Below, piece after piece: positions 1-7,249 of a DNA stretch of 64,000 bases. The notes under the pieces are model-generated. The model worked only from the letters and a program-made list of their open reading frames with translations. It made no database searches and had not been told where the DNA came from. Source of the stretch: Bacillus sp. EB01 (GTDB lineage: Bacteria; Bacillota; Bacilli; Bacillales; Cytobacillaceae); contig NZ_HG964497.1 of NCBI RefSeq assembly GCF_000613125.1, positions 1,195,791-1,259,790 on the forward strand, read 5' to 3'. A program made the translations under genes and the position numbers. Every line of letters begins with the position of its first letter. Position 1 is the first letter of the stretch.

Positions 1-186
1 ATAAATGGAAAGGTCTTCATAGTTTACTTGATTAAAGTATTCGGTCTTCTTCGGTTTCCCCGGTACGGCGATTACCTCCTGTACGCCTGGTGCGCAGCAG
101 GCCTTGGCTTCAAGAATTTTAACAGTCAGTTCTCTTCCCTTCGCCTCAATCCATCGTTTCGACTCTTTATCCATTAGTATTTGCAA
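1..186 (-). CDS. CC/Se-motif family small protein (partial, runs off the left edge)
   Basis: Only the N-terminal part is present; the gene runs off base 1. The visible protein contains the run KILEAKACCAPGVQEVI, with adjacent cysteines in a KACCAPG context. This resembles the CC/Se motif family, small proteins in which the pair is Cys-Cys in most species and Cys-Sec in some relatives. The start is either TTG at 186, placed 7 bases after AAAGGGGGCG, or the in-frame ATG at 174; the TTG has the better ribosome binding site. No signal peptide or membrane segment is visible. The function of the family is not established; a redox role is only suggested by the vicinal cysteines. Confidence 0.6.
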   Translation of the reverse strand, partial: MQILMDKESKRWIEAKGRELTVKILEAKACCAPGVQEVIAVPGKPKKTEYFNQVNYEDLSIY

Positions 187-420
187 CTGGGTCGCCCCCT
201 TTTCTTTCTTTTATCTTTATTATATATGGCTGCACCTTACGGAAGAAGTTTTGTGCTCGGAATCCTAGACTTATTGATGTTGTATGAAAAAAAGTTACAC
301 TAAAATAAGCCAAATCCGGATAAATATCTGCCCAATTTCAAAGGTTTTTTCAACACAATGTACCGGATAATAGTATAGTAAAATGGTAGATACTGTTTTT
401 TGAACAGGATGTGCTGCTCT

Positions 421-1974
421 ATGGCCAACCAACCCCCCGACCTTCAAGAGGAACAGAAGCTGTTTTTGAGCATAGCCCTTGGTGGTAATCCCTTCTTGCA
501 CCAGCAGATTGACGAAACCTATCGGACCAAGGAATGGGATTATTATGAAGCGTATCTTCGAAGCGGGCTGAAAGGAAACCCGCTGTTTTCCATGTATTCC
601 ACCAAGAATGAAGAGAAAATTAGGCAGGTTGTGGGGATTGTGGAGTGGTGTACCGAGCACGGGAAATATGCCCAGCTCGATTCCCTGATTAAAAAAGGCT
701 ACAAATTTGCCTGGTTATTCGTACAGCGGAACGAACAAATAGACTTCGAACAATTCATACGAGCCTATGCAAAACGGCAAAAGTACAGGACGATTAAAGA
801 AATTGAATTGTTTTACCAAAATATTGTCCTTTGGTACTTATGCAGCAGGGAGGACAAGCCAATCCAGAAGCTTTCGGTTACATGGGAATCGTTCCAGGAC
901 ATGCTGCATTCCTCCTTGCGCGAAGCTAAAGTAGGGGAATTGAATTTCTCTGATCAGCATATTGAGGATTATCGTGAGGAAATTGGCTCCTTGTATGAGG
1001 CATATAGGATACCAGAGAATCCAGAATTCGACTCCCTCGGTTCCTTTCTTGAGTACATGCTTGGGATAAGCCTTCGAAAAGTATACGAGCAGGATATGCA
1101 GTTTGATTCGGAAGCTGCCCATCAGAAAATGTTCCAGCTATCACCGGGGAAGTACATCGGTGCAATGGGAGGATGGCTAAAGGCAATTGGTATAAACGAA
1201 CTCGATGCCACAGAACAAGTTCCGTTTACAAAGAAGGATCTTGACCGCGCACTTCTAGAGCTCCTTTATGCTAAAAAATACAATGAAATTTCAGCGGAAG
1301 AACAGGATTTGTTTTTCATCGCAAGCCTGTACTTGAGCTGCATTGCGTCATTATATAAAGAAGCAAAGCAGTTTTTCCTGGATGAGTCGAAGCAGGAGCA
1401 TTATGTTGAATTGAAATCGAAAGAGGCAGCCATCCTTCAACAGGAAGCCGTACAGCTAAAGAAGGAACGGGAGTGGCAGCTTTCAAGAAAGAGCTTAGAA
1501 AATGAACGCACATGCCTTGAAAATGAACTTCGTGAGGCTAGAATGAGAATACGGCAGTTGGAGCAGAGACTTGAAAGCATGGAGGATTACAGTGATGAGG
1601 TCCATGCTTTAAGGGATTTTGTTTACATGGAGGAAGACCCTGACTGCCTTCTAGAAAAAGCTCCATCTCTTGAAGCTATGGCAGACCTGATTGCTTCTAA
1701 ACGAGTTATCATTTTCGGCGGAAGCCAAAACTGGCAGCAGAAAATTAGAACTGTCTTATCATCTATTGAGTTTTTTGACATCGACTTAAAAAGCAGGAGT
1801 TTATCAAAAATCAAGCGTGCCGATGCCATCTTTATCAATACTTCGGTTCTATCGCATGCTTTCTACAATAGGATTATGAAAGAACTAAGAGGAACAGGAA
1901 TTCGGGTTTATTATTTAAAAGGCCAGTCAAATGTCGAAAAAACGGTGCTTGAGATATACAAGTGGCTTAGTTGA
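421..1974 (+). CDS. DUF2325-domain protein with central coiled coil
   Basis: A soluble protein of about 517 residues. The N-terminal 300 residues are helical and not recognised. Residues about 330-400 are a charged coiled coil rich in Glu, Arg and Leu (QLKKEREWQLSRKSLENE region). The C-terminal 90 residues (VIIFGGSQNWQQKIR ... ADAIFINTSVLSHAFYNRIMK ... GIRVYYLKG) have the Rossmann-like pattern of DUF2325, a family found in Firmicutes without a settled function. The start is ambiguous: TTG 400, ATG 409 and ATG 421 are all in frame, and ATG 421 has a weak AGGATG element upstream. A terminator follows at once, so the gene appears monocistronic. Confidence 0.7.
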   Translation: MANQPPDLQEEQKLFLSIALGGNPFLHQQIDETYRTKEWDYYEAYLRSGLKGNPLFSMYSTKNEEKIRQVVGIVEWCTEHGKYAQLDSLIKKGYKFAWLFVQRNEQIDFEQFIRAYAKRQKYRTIKEIELFYQNIVLWYLCSREDKPIQKLSVTWESFQDMLHSSLREAKVGELNFSDQHIEDYREEIGSLYEAYRIPENPEFDSLGSFLEYMLGISLRKVYEQDMQFDSEAAHQKMFQLSPGKYIGAMGGWLKAIGINELDATEQVPFTKKDLDRALLELLYAKKYNEISAEEQDLFFIASLYLSCIASLYKEAKQFFLDESKQEHYVELKSKEAAILQQEAVQLKKEREWQLSRKSLENERTCLENELREARMRIRQLEQRLESMEDYSDEVHALRDFVYMEEDPDCLLEKAPSLEAMADLIASKRVIIFGGSQNWQQKIRTVLSSIEFFDIDLKSRSLSKIKRADAIFINTSVLSHAFYNRIMKELRGTGIRVYYLKGQSNVEKTVLEIYKWLS

Positions 1975-1990
1975 CTCTATTAACAGCAGC

Positions 1991-2024
1991 AGCAGCCTGG
2001 ACATGAGGTCCGGGCTGCTTTTTC
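1991..2024 (+). terminator. Rho-independent terminator
   Basis: The arms AGCAGCCtGGAC and GTCCgGGCTGCT form a strong stem followed by TTTTT. It ends the DUF2325 gene and lies just before the convergent STAS gene. Confidence 0.85.
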
Positions 2025-2033
2025 CAAGAGAAG

Positions 2034-2519
2034 TTAGGTTGTCCGGGCGAACTTTATGCCTTTTTCCTTCATCAAATGCTGGAGAGCGGCCTTAAAAGTA
2101 GAAAAGGTTTGAAGCGTGTGAATAAATCCTAGCTTTGAGAGGACCAATTCCTGGGCAAACTGCGGAGTAATTCCGACGATGGCCACCTGCACGCCTATCA
2201 GGTTCAGAGATGTGACCAGGTTCATCAAGTAGTGGCCGAGAACACTCAAATCCCCAAGTTCCTTCACGCTAATCGCAGTAAAGTCAAGAACTGCGGTGTC
2301 GATTTCCTCGTTGCTTGCATGGCGCAGTATCTCCGGTGTAATCAAATCGAACAGGGCGGGGGATGCTTCACCCGCAATTGGAATTAAGATAACTCCGGGT
2401 ATAATGGAAGGGATGATCGGCACAGAAACATTGCGGACAAGATTTTCAAGCTCAAGAATTCGATTCTCAAGCTGCTGGTTTTTTTCCATTAGTAACTTCA
2501 ATTCAGGTTGTTCAGTCAT
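2034..2519 (-). CDS. STAS-domain protein, RsbR/RsbS-like
   Basis: 161 residues. Residues 1-30 form a short coiled coil (LLMEKNQQLENRILELENLV). The rest is a STAS domain: IIPGVILIPIAGE as the first strand, DTAVLDFTAISVKEL as the strand and loop that carry the regulatory Ser/Thr in stressosome proteins, then GVQVAIVGITPQFAQELV. This matches the C-terminal half of RsbR paralogues but lacks their N-terminal globin-like sensor, so it could be a truncated-type RsbR or an isolated STAS regulator of sigma-B-type signalling. No anti-sigma kinase gene is nearby. It is convergent with the DUF2325 gene and divergent from the LysE gene. Confidence 0.75.
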   Translation of the reverse strand: MTEQPELKLLMEKNQQLENRILELENLVRNVSVPIIPSIIPGVILIPIAGEASPALFDLITPEILRHASNEEIDTAVLDFTAISVKELGDLSVLGHYLMNLVTSLNLIGVQVAIVGITPQFAQELVLSKLGFIHTLQTFSTFKAALQHLMKEKGIKFARTT

Positions 2520-2603
2520 AGTAACCTCACAAAACAGTTTTTAAGTATACTATCAGTATATTTTTAATTATACGAAAAGGAAAGTTATTGGTCTTATTTC
2601 CCA

Positions 2604-3236
2604 ATGGAGGAATTTAATTTGGAGGCTTTGTTGCATGGAATGTTGCTGGCTTTTGGCCTGATTTTGCCGCTTGGAGTACAAAATGTGTTTATTTTTAATC
2701 AAGGTGCCGTTCAAAGCCGCTATAAAGGAGCGCTTCCGGCCATCTTAACCGCGGCCATTTGCGATACGATACTGATTCTCCTTGCAGTTGGCGGGGTATC
2801 GGTGATCATCTTAAGATTTAGCTGGATCCAGAATTTGTTTTTTACGGTTGGCTGCTTATTCCTGTTTTATATGGGCTGGACGTTATGGAGAACGAATGTC
2901 TCACCTGGAAAAAAAGAAAAAGCCACGGTAATGTCTGCTAAAAGGCAGGTTGCCTTTGCTGCTTCGGTCTCTCTTCTTAACCCGCACGCCATTATGGATA
3001 CAATTGGTGTTATTGGAACAACATCTGCCATTTATCCTGGATTTGAGAAAGGCTTGTTTGCCATGGGATGTGTGGCTGTCTCGTGGTTGTGGTTCTTTGG
3101 GCTGGCCTTTGCCGGAAGGAAGACTGGGCAGCTTGATACTGACGGCATTCTTTTGAAAAAACTAAACCGGGTTTCCGCATTTATTATTTGGGCACTGGCG
3201 CTTTATATGGCCTATCAGGTGTTAACCAGCTTTTAA
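2604..3236 (+). CDS. LysE/ArgO-family amino acid exporter
   Basis: 210-residue integral membrane protein with about six hydrophobic segments. The N-terminus (ALLHGMLLAFGLILPLGVQN) has the conserved G-x-x-x-P-G/L-P-x-x-x-x pattern of LysE exporters, and residues 120-135 (SLLNPHAIMDTIGVIGTTS) match the second conserved loop with the NPxAxxD motif. The family exports basic amino acids such as lysine and arginine; the substrate here cannot be read from sequence. Its ATG follows CCAATGGAGG closely. No lysine riboswitch or LysG-type regulator was seen beside it. Confidence 0.8.
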   Translation: MEEFNLEALLHGMLLAFGLILPLGVQNVFIFNQGAVQSRYKGALPAILTAAICDTILILLAVGGVSVIILRFSWIQNLFFTVGCLFLFYMGWTLWRTNVSPGKKEKATVMSAKRQVAFAASVSLLNPHAIMDTIGVIGTTSAIYPGFEKGLFAMGCVAVSWLWFFGLAFAGRKTGQLDTDGILLKKLNRVSAFIIWALALYMAYQVLTSF

Positions 3237-3372
3237 TGATATTTCCCAAATCCCACTGCTTACATTTCCTTTTTCGCTGCTAGTTTAAGGAATTGGTGAA
3301 TAAGGTAAAGTAGGAATGGAAAAACAATACTAAGGATCATGATAGCTAGTATTGTGGGAAGGGTTGGATTCC

Positions 3373-3663
3373 TTGAAAAGATGGGGTTATTTGTTTGCGG
3401 CCTTGAACTTCTTTGATGGATTATGTACTTATGCAGGCCTGAAGTTGAATTTAATTGAGGAAGGTAATCCAGTACTTGCCTGGATGCCCCCTGAAGGCAT
3501 TTTGGGGTTGAAAGCCCTTTTGAGTCTGGCGCTTCTATATATTCTCTATAAGGTTGAATTGAAGAAACCAGTTTTCAAATATTCATTGATAACAGGTAAT
3601 AGCATTTACTCATTATTGGCTGTCCTTCACCTGTACTGGATCGGCATCGTGAACATGTCTTGA
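3373..3663 (+). CDS. DUF5658-type small membrane protein
   Basis: About 96 residues with three hydrophobic segments: RWGYLFAALNFFDGLCTYAG, GILGLKALLSLALLYILYKV, and a C-terminal one around SIYSLLAVLHLYWIGI. The pattern of a short helix with N-x-x-D (NFFDG) followed by a GNP motif (EEGNPVLAW) is typical of DUF5658 proteins, whose function is unknown. TTG 3373 is chosen because GGGAAGGG ends 9 bases upstream; TTG 3352 is also in frame. A terminator follows directly. Confidence 0.6.
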   Translation: MKRWGYLFAALNFFDGLCTYAGLKLNLIEEGNPVLAWMPPEGILGLKALLSLALLYILYKVELKKPVFKYSLITGNSIYSLLAVLHLYWIGIVNMS

Positions 3664-3664
3664 A

Positions 3665-3697
3665 AAACTTAGCCCATGGTGTGGGTTAAGTTTTTTG
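3665..3697 (+). terminator. Rho-independent terminator
   Basis: AACTTAGCCCA and TGGGtTAAGTT form a stem followed by TTTTT; it ends the DUF5658 gene. Confidence 0.8.
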
Positions 3698-3773
3698 CTC
3701 TATGAAGGAAAAGAGCATCATTGAACCGAACTAATAAATATGTTGTAAAAAAATAAAAATTAGGGAGAACATC

Positions 3774-4154
3774 ATGAGTAGAAGAGTATTTGAAGCAAAG
3801 GGAGCAAAATCAGTCGGGCCGTACTCCCATGCTGTTGAAGCTGGAGAGTTGGTATTTCTTTCGGGTCAGACCCCAGTCAATGCTGAAACAGGAGAGTTAG
3901 TAAAGGGTGGAATCAAGGAACAGACAGCACAATGCTTTAAGAACTTGTTCGCTGTTCTTGAGGCTTCAGGTCTTACCCCTGACGATGTTATGAAAGTTAA
4001 TGTGTTTTTGACAGATATGAAGAACTTCGCTGATATGAATGAAGTGTATGCTGCCCGTTTTTCAGAACCCTTCCCAGCAAGGACAACTGTTGCAGTCCTT
4101 GGGTTACCGCTTGGGGCTGAGGTCGAAATAGAAATGATAGCCAAAAGGCCTTAA
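3774..4154 (+). CDS. RidA-family enamine/imine deaminase
   Basis: 126 residues, full length for RidA (YjgF/YER057c/UK114). Conserved elements include VGPYSHAV near residue 15, FLSGQTPVN near residue 30, and PARTTVAVLGLPLGAEVEIE at 103-122 with the arginine that binds the carboxylate of 2-aminoacrylate-type enamines. RidA trimers hydrolyse reactive enamines and imines released by PLP enzymes such as threonine dehydratase; an ilvA gene is at the other end of this window but is not linked. It may be the main RidA or a paralogue. The AGGGAGAAC ribosome binding site fits the ATG start. Confidence 0.85.
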   Translation: MSRRVFEAKGAKSVGPYSHAVEAGELVFLSGQTPVNAETGELVKGGIKEQTAQCFKNLFAVLEASGLTPDDVMKVNVFLTDMKNFADMNEVYAARFSEPFPARTTVAVLGLPLGAEVEIEMIAKRP

Positions 4155-4194
4155 AGAAATACACATATTCACACATCAAAAGGGAGGACAACAC

Positions 4195-4533
4195 TTGGGC
4201 TATTACTATCTGGCATTTGCAATTGTGGCTGAACTGATTGGAACATCACTAATCAAAGCGTCCGCAGGATTTTCAAAGCTGTTGCCCACGATTGGAGTCC
4301 TTGCGAGCTTTTTCATTGCTTTCTACTTTCTGTCACTTAGCCTTAAAACGATTCCGCTGAATATAGCCTACGCACTTTGGTCAGGGCTTGGGACAGTCGC
4401 AACTGTGATCATTTCTGTCTTACTTTGGAAAGAGAAGGTTACTCCTGGGAGTATAATCGGAATTGCTTTAATTGTTCTTGGTGTTGCAGTCCTCCAATTT
4501 TTCGGGCCAGGGCAGGGACAAGCGGTAGATTGA
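4195..4533 (+). CDS. SMR-family small multidrug/guanidinium-type efflux protein
   Basis: 112 residues with four membrane helices. The essential glutamate is present at residue 13 (FAIVAELIGTSLIK), and helix 3 carries IAYALWSGLGTV, the diagnostic SMR motif with the conserved Trp63-equivalent. SMR proteins work as antiparallel dimers exchanging protons for cationic drugs or small metabolites. EmrE-type multidrug function is more likely than Gdx-type from the A-L-W-S-G-L-G motif, but this is not certain. Start is TTG 4195, 6 bases after AAAGGGAGGA. It lies 40 bp after ridA and may share its transcript. Confidence 0.85.
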   Translation: MGYYYLAFAIVAELIGTSLIKASAGFSKLLPTIGVLASFFIAFYFLSLSLKTIPLNIAYALWSGLGTVATVIISVLLWKEKVTPGSIIGIALIVLGVAVLQFFGPGQGQAVD

Positions 4534-4610
4534 TAGAGTTGTGGCCTTAAAGGATTACTTACCTCCATATTCGGGTACAAGAGAGTACAGACCTTATAGG
4601 AGGTGCCACC

Positions 4611-4766
4611 ATGAAGATTGAAGTGAAATGTGATGTGGAAAACTGCAAATATTGGGCAGAAGGGGACCAATGCGTTGCCGACTCGATTATGGTTATCGCC
4701 CATCATGACAATGAAGCTGCAAACGTAATGGAAACCGCCTGCAAAACGTTTGAACATCGGGAATAA
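4611..4766 (+). CDS. DUF1540 small cysteine-rich protein
   Basis: A 51-residue protein. It has the DUF1540 arrangement C-x3-N-C-x-Y-W ... C-x-A ... T-A-C-x-x-F: CDVENCKYWAEGDQC near the start and ETACKTFEHRE at the end, giving four conserved cysteines likely to bind a metal. The start follows a strong AGGAGG (TAGGAGGTGCCACC before ATG). Members are common in spore formers; the function is unknown. A terminator follows. Confidence 0.85.
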   Translation: MKIEVKCDVENCKYWAEGDQCVADSIMVIAHHDNEAANVMETACKTFEHRE

Positions 4767-4790
4767 CCGTTAATGTGATGAAGGTAAGAT

Positions 4791-4827
4791 GGCCGCCGGG
4801 ACAAATATCCCAGGCGGCTTTTTTTAT
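4791..4827 (+). terminator. Rho-independent terminator
   Basis: GCCGCCGGGA and TCCCaGGCGGC arms are followed by seven T residues, ending the DUF1540 gene. Confidence 0.9.
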
Positions 4828-4949
4828 GGTGAAAATTTGCCTAGAAGAGATAACATAAGACAATTCATGGTAAGAATTGAATCACCGGCACTTTCTATTT
4901 AGAAAACAAGTGTTATTCTGTTTCTATAACTTAACCGAAGGGATAAAAC

Positions 4950-5564
4950 ATGAAGAAAATTGAATTAGCCGAAGGATCATATGACGATCTGGAACATATA
5001 TATGAATTAGCAAAAGAGGACTTTGCTCCGGAGGAATTAAAATCCTACAGGCAGTTACATGCTCTAATGGAAAATCAAAGATATAAGCTTATACTTGCAA
5101 AAACGATTGAGTCCGGAGAGATAGTTGGCTATGCTTTTGTTTACAATCTCCCATCACTAAACGCCAGTTGGCTGGACTACCTGGCCATTACGAAAGAATT
5201 CCGTCAGGGAGGGTACGGCAGTATTTTTCTAGACATGCTCTCCAAATCTCATGTGGAGGGCTATCTTGGTTTGTTTATAGAGGTGGAGATTCCTTAGGAA
5301 ACTGAAGGTGCAGCTAGGCAAGAACAAGTCAGCCGTATTCGGTTCTATGAAAAAAATGGCGCAATTCGCTTGAAGGTTGATTATAAACTTCCTACAGAAA
5401 CTGGAGCGATTCCAATGTACCTTTATTTTAAACCATCAGAAGCGGAACCCGTCCCAACAAAAGAGCAAATTAAGAAAGGGATTTTCTCCGCTTTTGAGTT
5501 CATCCATTCGGATCATCCACATCGAGCAAAAGTACTTGAAGCCATCATGCCTTCTATAATATAA
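4950..5564 (+). pseudogene. GNAT acetyltransferase interrupted by an in-frame TAG
   Basis: The reading frame encodes a GNAT N-acetyltransferase. Residues 1-115 include IYELAKEDFAPEELKSYRQL, GEIVGYAFVYNLPS and YLAITKEFRQGGYGSIFLDML, the last being the acetyl-CoA binding loop (Q-x-x-G-x-G/Y). A TAG at 5295-5297 stops it after GLFIEVEIP. The same frame then continues without a shift for about 90 codons (ETEGAARQEQVSRIRFYEKN ... RLKVDYKLPTE), the conserved RIRFYEKNGA helix of GNAT proteins. Together the parts make a normal 204-residue enzyme. The simplest reading is a nonsense mutation; a sequencing error or readthrough is possible. The AGAACCGAAGGGAT site fits the ATG at 4950. Confidence 0.75.
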
Positions 5565-5695
5565 ATAGGAAGAATCTTGAATTACGACCAGTGTAAATTC
5601 AGGCAGGATAGAAGACCATTTCATACAACGGGTATATAATCATATTGTTAATAGTAAAAACTAGTGTTTAAAGCAGTAATACGAGGAGCGTATGT

Positions 5696-6418
5696 ATGAA
5701 AATAGAAGTTTGGTCAGATTTCGTATGTCCATTCTGCTACATCGGGAAAAGGCGGCTGGAGGCTGCACTGGAACAGTTTGCACACAGCGATAAGATTACC
5801 ATAGAACATAAAAGTTACCAATTGGATCCAAACGCAAGACATATCCCGGGAAAGAACTTTTATGAAACATTTTCAGAGCTGAAGGGACTGCCGCTCAATC
5901 AAACAATTGCAATGAATCAGCAGGTAGCCCAGCAGGCCAAAACAGTTGGTTTGAATTATAAATTCGACACAATGAAATATACAAATACATTTGATGCTCA
6001 GCGGATAGCTAAGCTTGCAGAACAAAAAGGAAAGGGTATAGAAGTTACCGAGCGTTTTCTGCATGCATATTTTACGGAGTCAAGGCTACTCAGCGATCAT
6101 GAGACGCTTATTGAATTAGCTATCGAATCGGGGCTTGAAAGATCCGAGGTTGAGGAGGTCCTGAGTACGAATCGTTTTGCTAAGGATGTGCGCAACGATA
6201 TAGATGAGGCTCGGCAAATTGGGGTAAGGGGGGTACCGTTTTTTGTATTAAACGACAAATATGCGTTATCCGGTGCCCAGCCTGCGGAAGTATTATTGCA
6301 GGCACTTGAAAAGGTATGGGAAGAAGAGAAAGACAGACCCGTCCAAAAAATCCACGGCACAAGTTCAGGAACGGACTTTTGCGTCGATGGGTGCTGCGAA
6401 GTTAACGAGAAGGAATGA
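5696..6418 (+). CDS. DsbA-family (FrnE-like) thiol oxidoreductase
   Basis: 240 residues with a thioredoxin fold interrupted by a helical insertion. The active site CPFC is at residues 11-14 (VWSDFVCPFCYIGKRRLE). The cis-proline loop is VRGVPFFVLNDKYALSGAQP near residue 180. The protein has no signal peptide, so it is cytoplasmic, as in FrnE and 2-hydroxychromene isomerase-like members. The C-terminal tail has further cysteines (FCVDGCCEVN), which is unusual and resembles the extra redox tail of FrnE. A TATAAT box lies about 60 bp upstream, at 5634. The gene ends at a terminator. Confidence 0.85.
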   Translation: MKIEVWSDFVCPFCYIGKRRLEAALEQFAHSDKITIEHKSYQLDPNARHIPGKNFYETFSELKGLPLNQTIAMNQQVAQQAKTVGLNYKFDTMKYTNTFDAQRIAKLAEQKGKGIEVTERFLHAYFTESRLLSDHETLIELAIESGLERSEVEEVLSTNRFAKDVRNDIDEARQIGVRGVPFFVLNDKYALSGAQPAEVLLQALEKVWEEEKDRPVQKIHGTSSGTDFCVDGCCEVNEKE

Positions 6419-6422
6419 TCAC

Positions 6423-6456
6423 CCCGGCAGAATAAAACCTTTGCCGGGATTTTTTA
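6423..6456 (+). terminator. Rho-independent terminator
   Basis: CCCGGCA and TGCCGGG arms followed by ATTTTTT, ending the DsbA-family gene. Confidence 0.85.
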
Positions 6457-6559
6457 TTGAAGGAAATCAAATTACCGAACCCTGCTTGGCTTGAAGGTTT
6501 TTTCAGAAGGTGATACCATCGGAGAAAGGGATGGGTGTTCGTCCCAAAGGAGCGATTGT

Positions 6560-7135
6560 ATGGCGAGGGACCGTAAATTTTCCACAGATGAATTGTTTCG
6601 TGAGACACAAAGGCTGTTGCTCGAGCATGGCTATGAAGGGTTTACCTTTAGCATATTGGCTGAAGCCCTGAATGTGTCAAGGGGGACCTTATATAAGTAT
6701 TATGAGAACCGGGAAGAATTGATTACCGAATTCATGCTATATGAAATGAACCAGTTTCTTTTCGAAGTAGAGGAGATTCATTCTATTGAAGGATTTTTGC
6801 CCCAATTGGATTTCCTGTTAAATCTAATGTTCAAGAATCCCGAGTTGAAACAGTTAATTGAAATTGGCCAGCAAGTCCCGGCGGTTATTAATGAGAAGGT
6901 GAGGCAAAACAAAGCGCAGCTGGAAAAGCTCCATCTCAAAATGTATGACAGCCTTCAAGCCTTTATTGAGACAGGGCGACAAGAAGGGATGCTTAAGCCC
7001 GGGCTGCCTGATGCTTTAATTCTTGGTTATATCTTTCAATCTGTTTCAATCCCGAACCATTTTGGGATTCCTCAGGATGAGTGGATAGCAGGCATCGGTA
7101 AACTAATTTGCTATGGAATGGTAAAAAATAATTAA
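6560..7135 (+). CDS. TetR/AcrR-family transcriptional regulator
   Basis: 191 residues. The N-terminal helix-turn-helix is FTFSILAEALNVSRGTLYKYYENREELI, the canonical TetR DNA-binding pattern; the rest is the helical ligand-binding and dimer domain. ATG 6560 is chosen because AAAGGAGCG lies 6-7 bases upstream. The upstream in-frame start at 6491 would add a non-family extension. It is followed by an MMPL transporter gene in the same direction, and two inverted repeats of the TetR type lie between them, so it probably represses the transporter in response to a hydrophobic ligand. Confidence 0.85.
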   Translation: MARDRKFSTDELFRETQRLLLEHGYEGFTFSILAEALNVSRGTLYKYYENREELITEFMLYEMNQFLFEVEEIHSIEGFLPQLDFLLNLMFKNPELKQLIEIGQQVPAVINEKVRQNKAQLEKLHLKMYDSLQAFIETGRQEGMLKPGLPDALILGYIFQSVSIPNHFGIPQDEWIAGIGKLICYGMVKNN

Positions 7136-7170
7136 TTGACACTGCTGTTACTTTAAAGGATAATTTCTTT

Positions 7171-7218
7171 GTGACAGAGGTGTCATTTATTTTTTTATCA
7201 AAGTGACAGATGTGTCAC
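7171..7218. promoter_or_regulatory. Twin TetR-type operators
   Basis: Two copies of GTGACA-N4-TGTCAY are present, at 7171-7186 (arms GTGACA and TGTCAT) and 7203-7218 (GTGACA and TGTCAC, a perfect palindrome). Their centres are 32 bp apart, three turns of DNA on the same face. They lie directly upstream of the MMPL transporter start and downstream of the TetR gene. Binding by the adjacent TetR is inferred. Confidence 0.6.
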
Positions 7219-7249
7219 TATAAAGGGCGAAAAGAAAGGAAGTGGGGAA

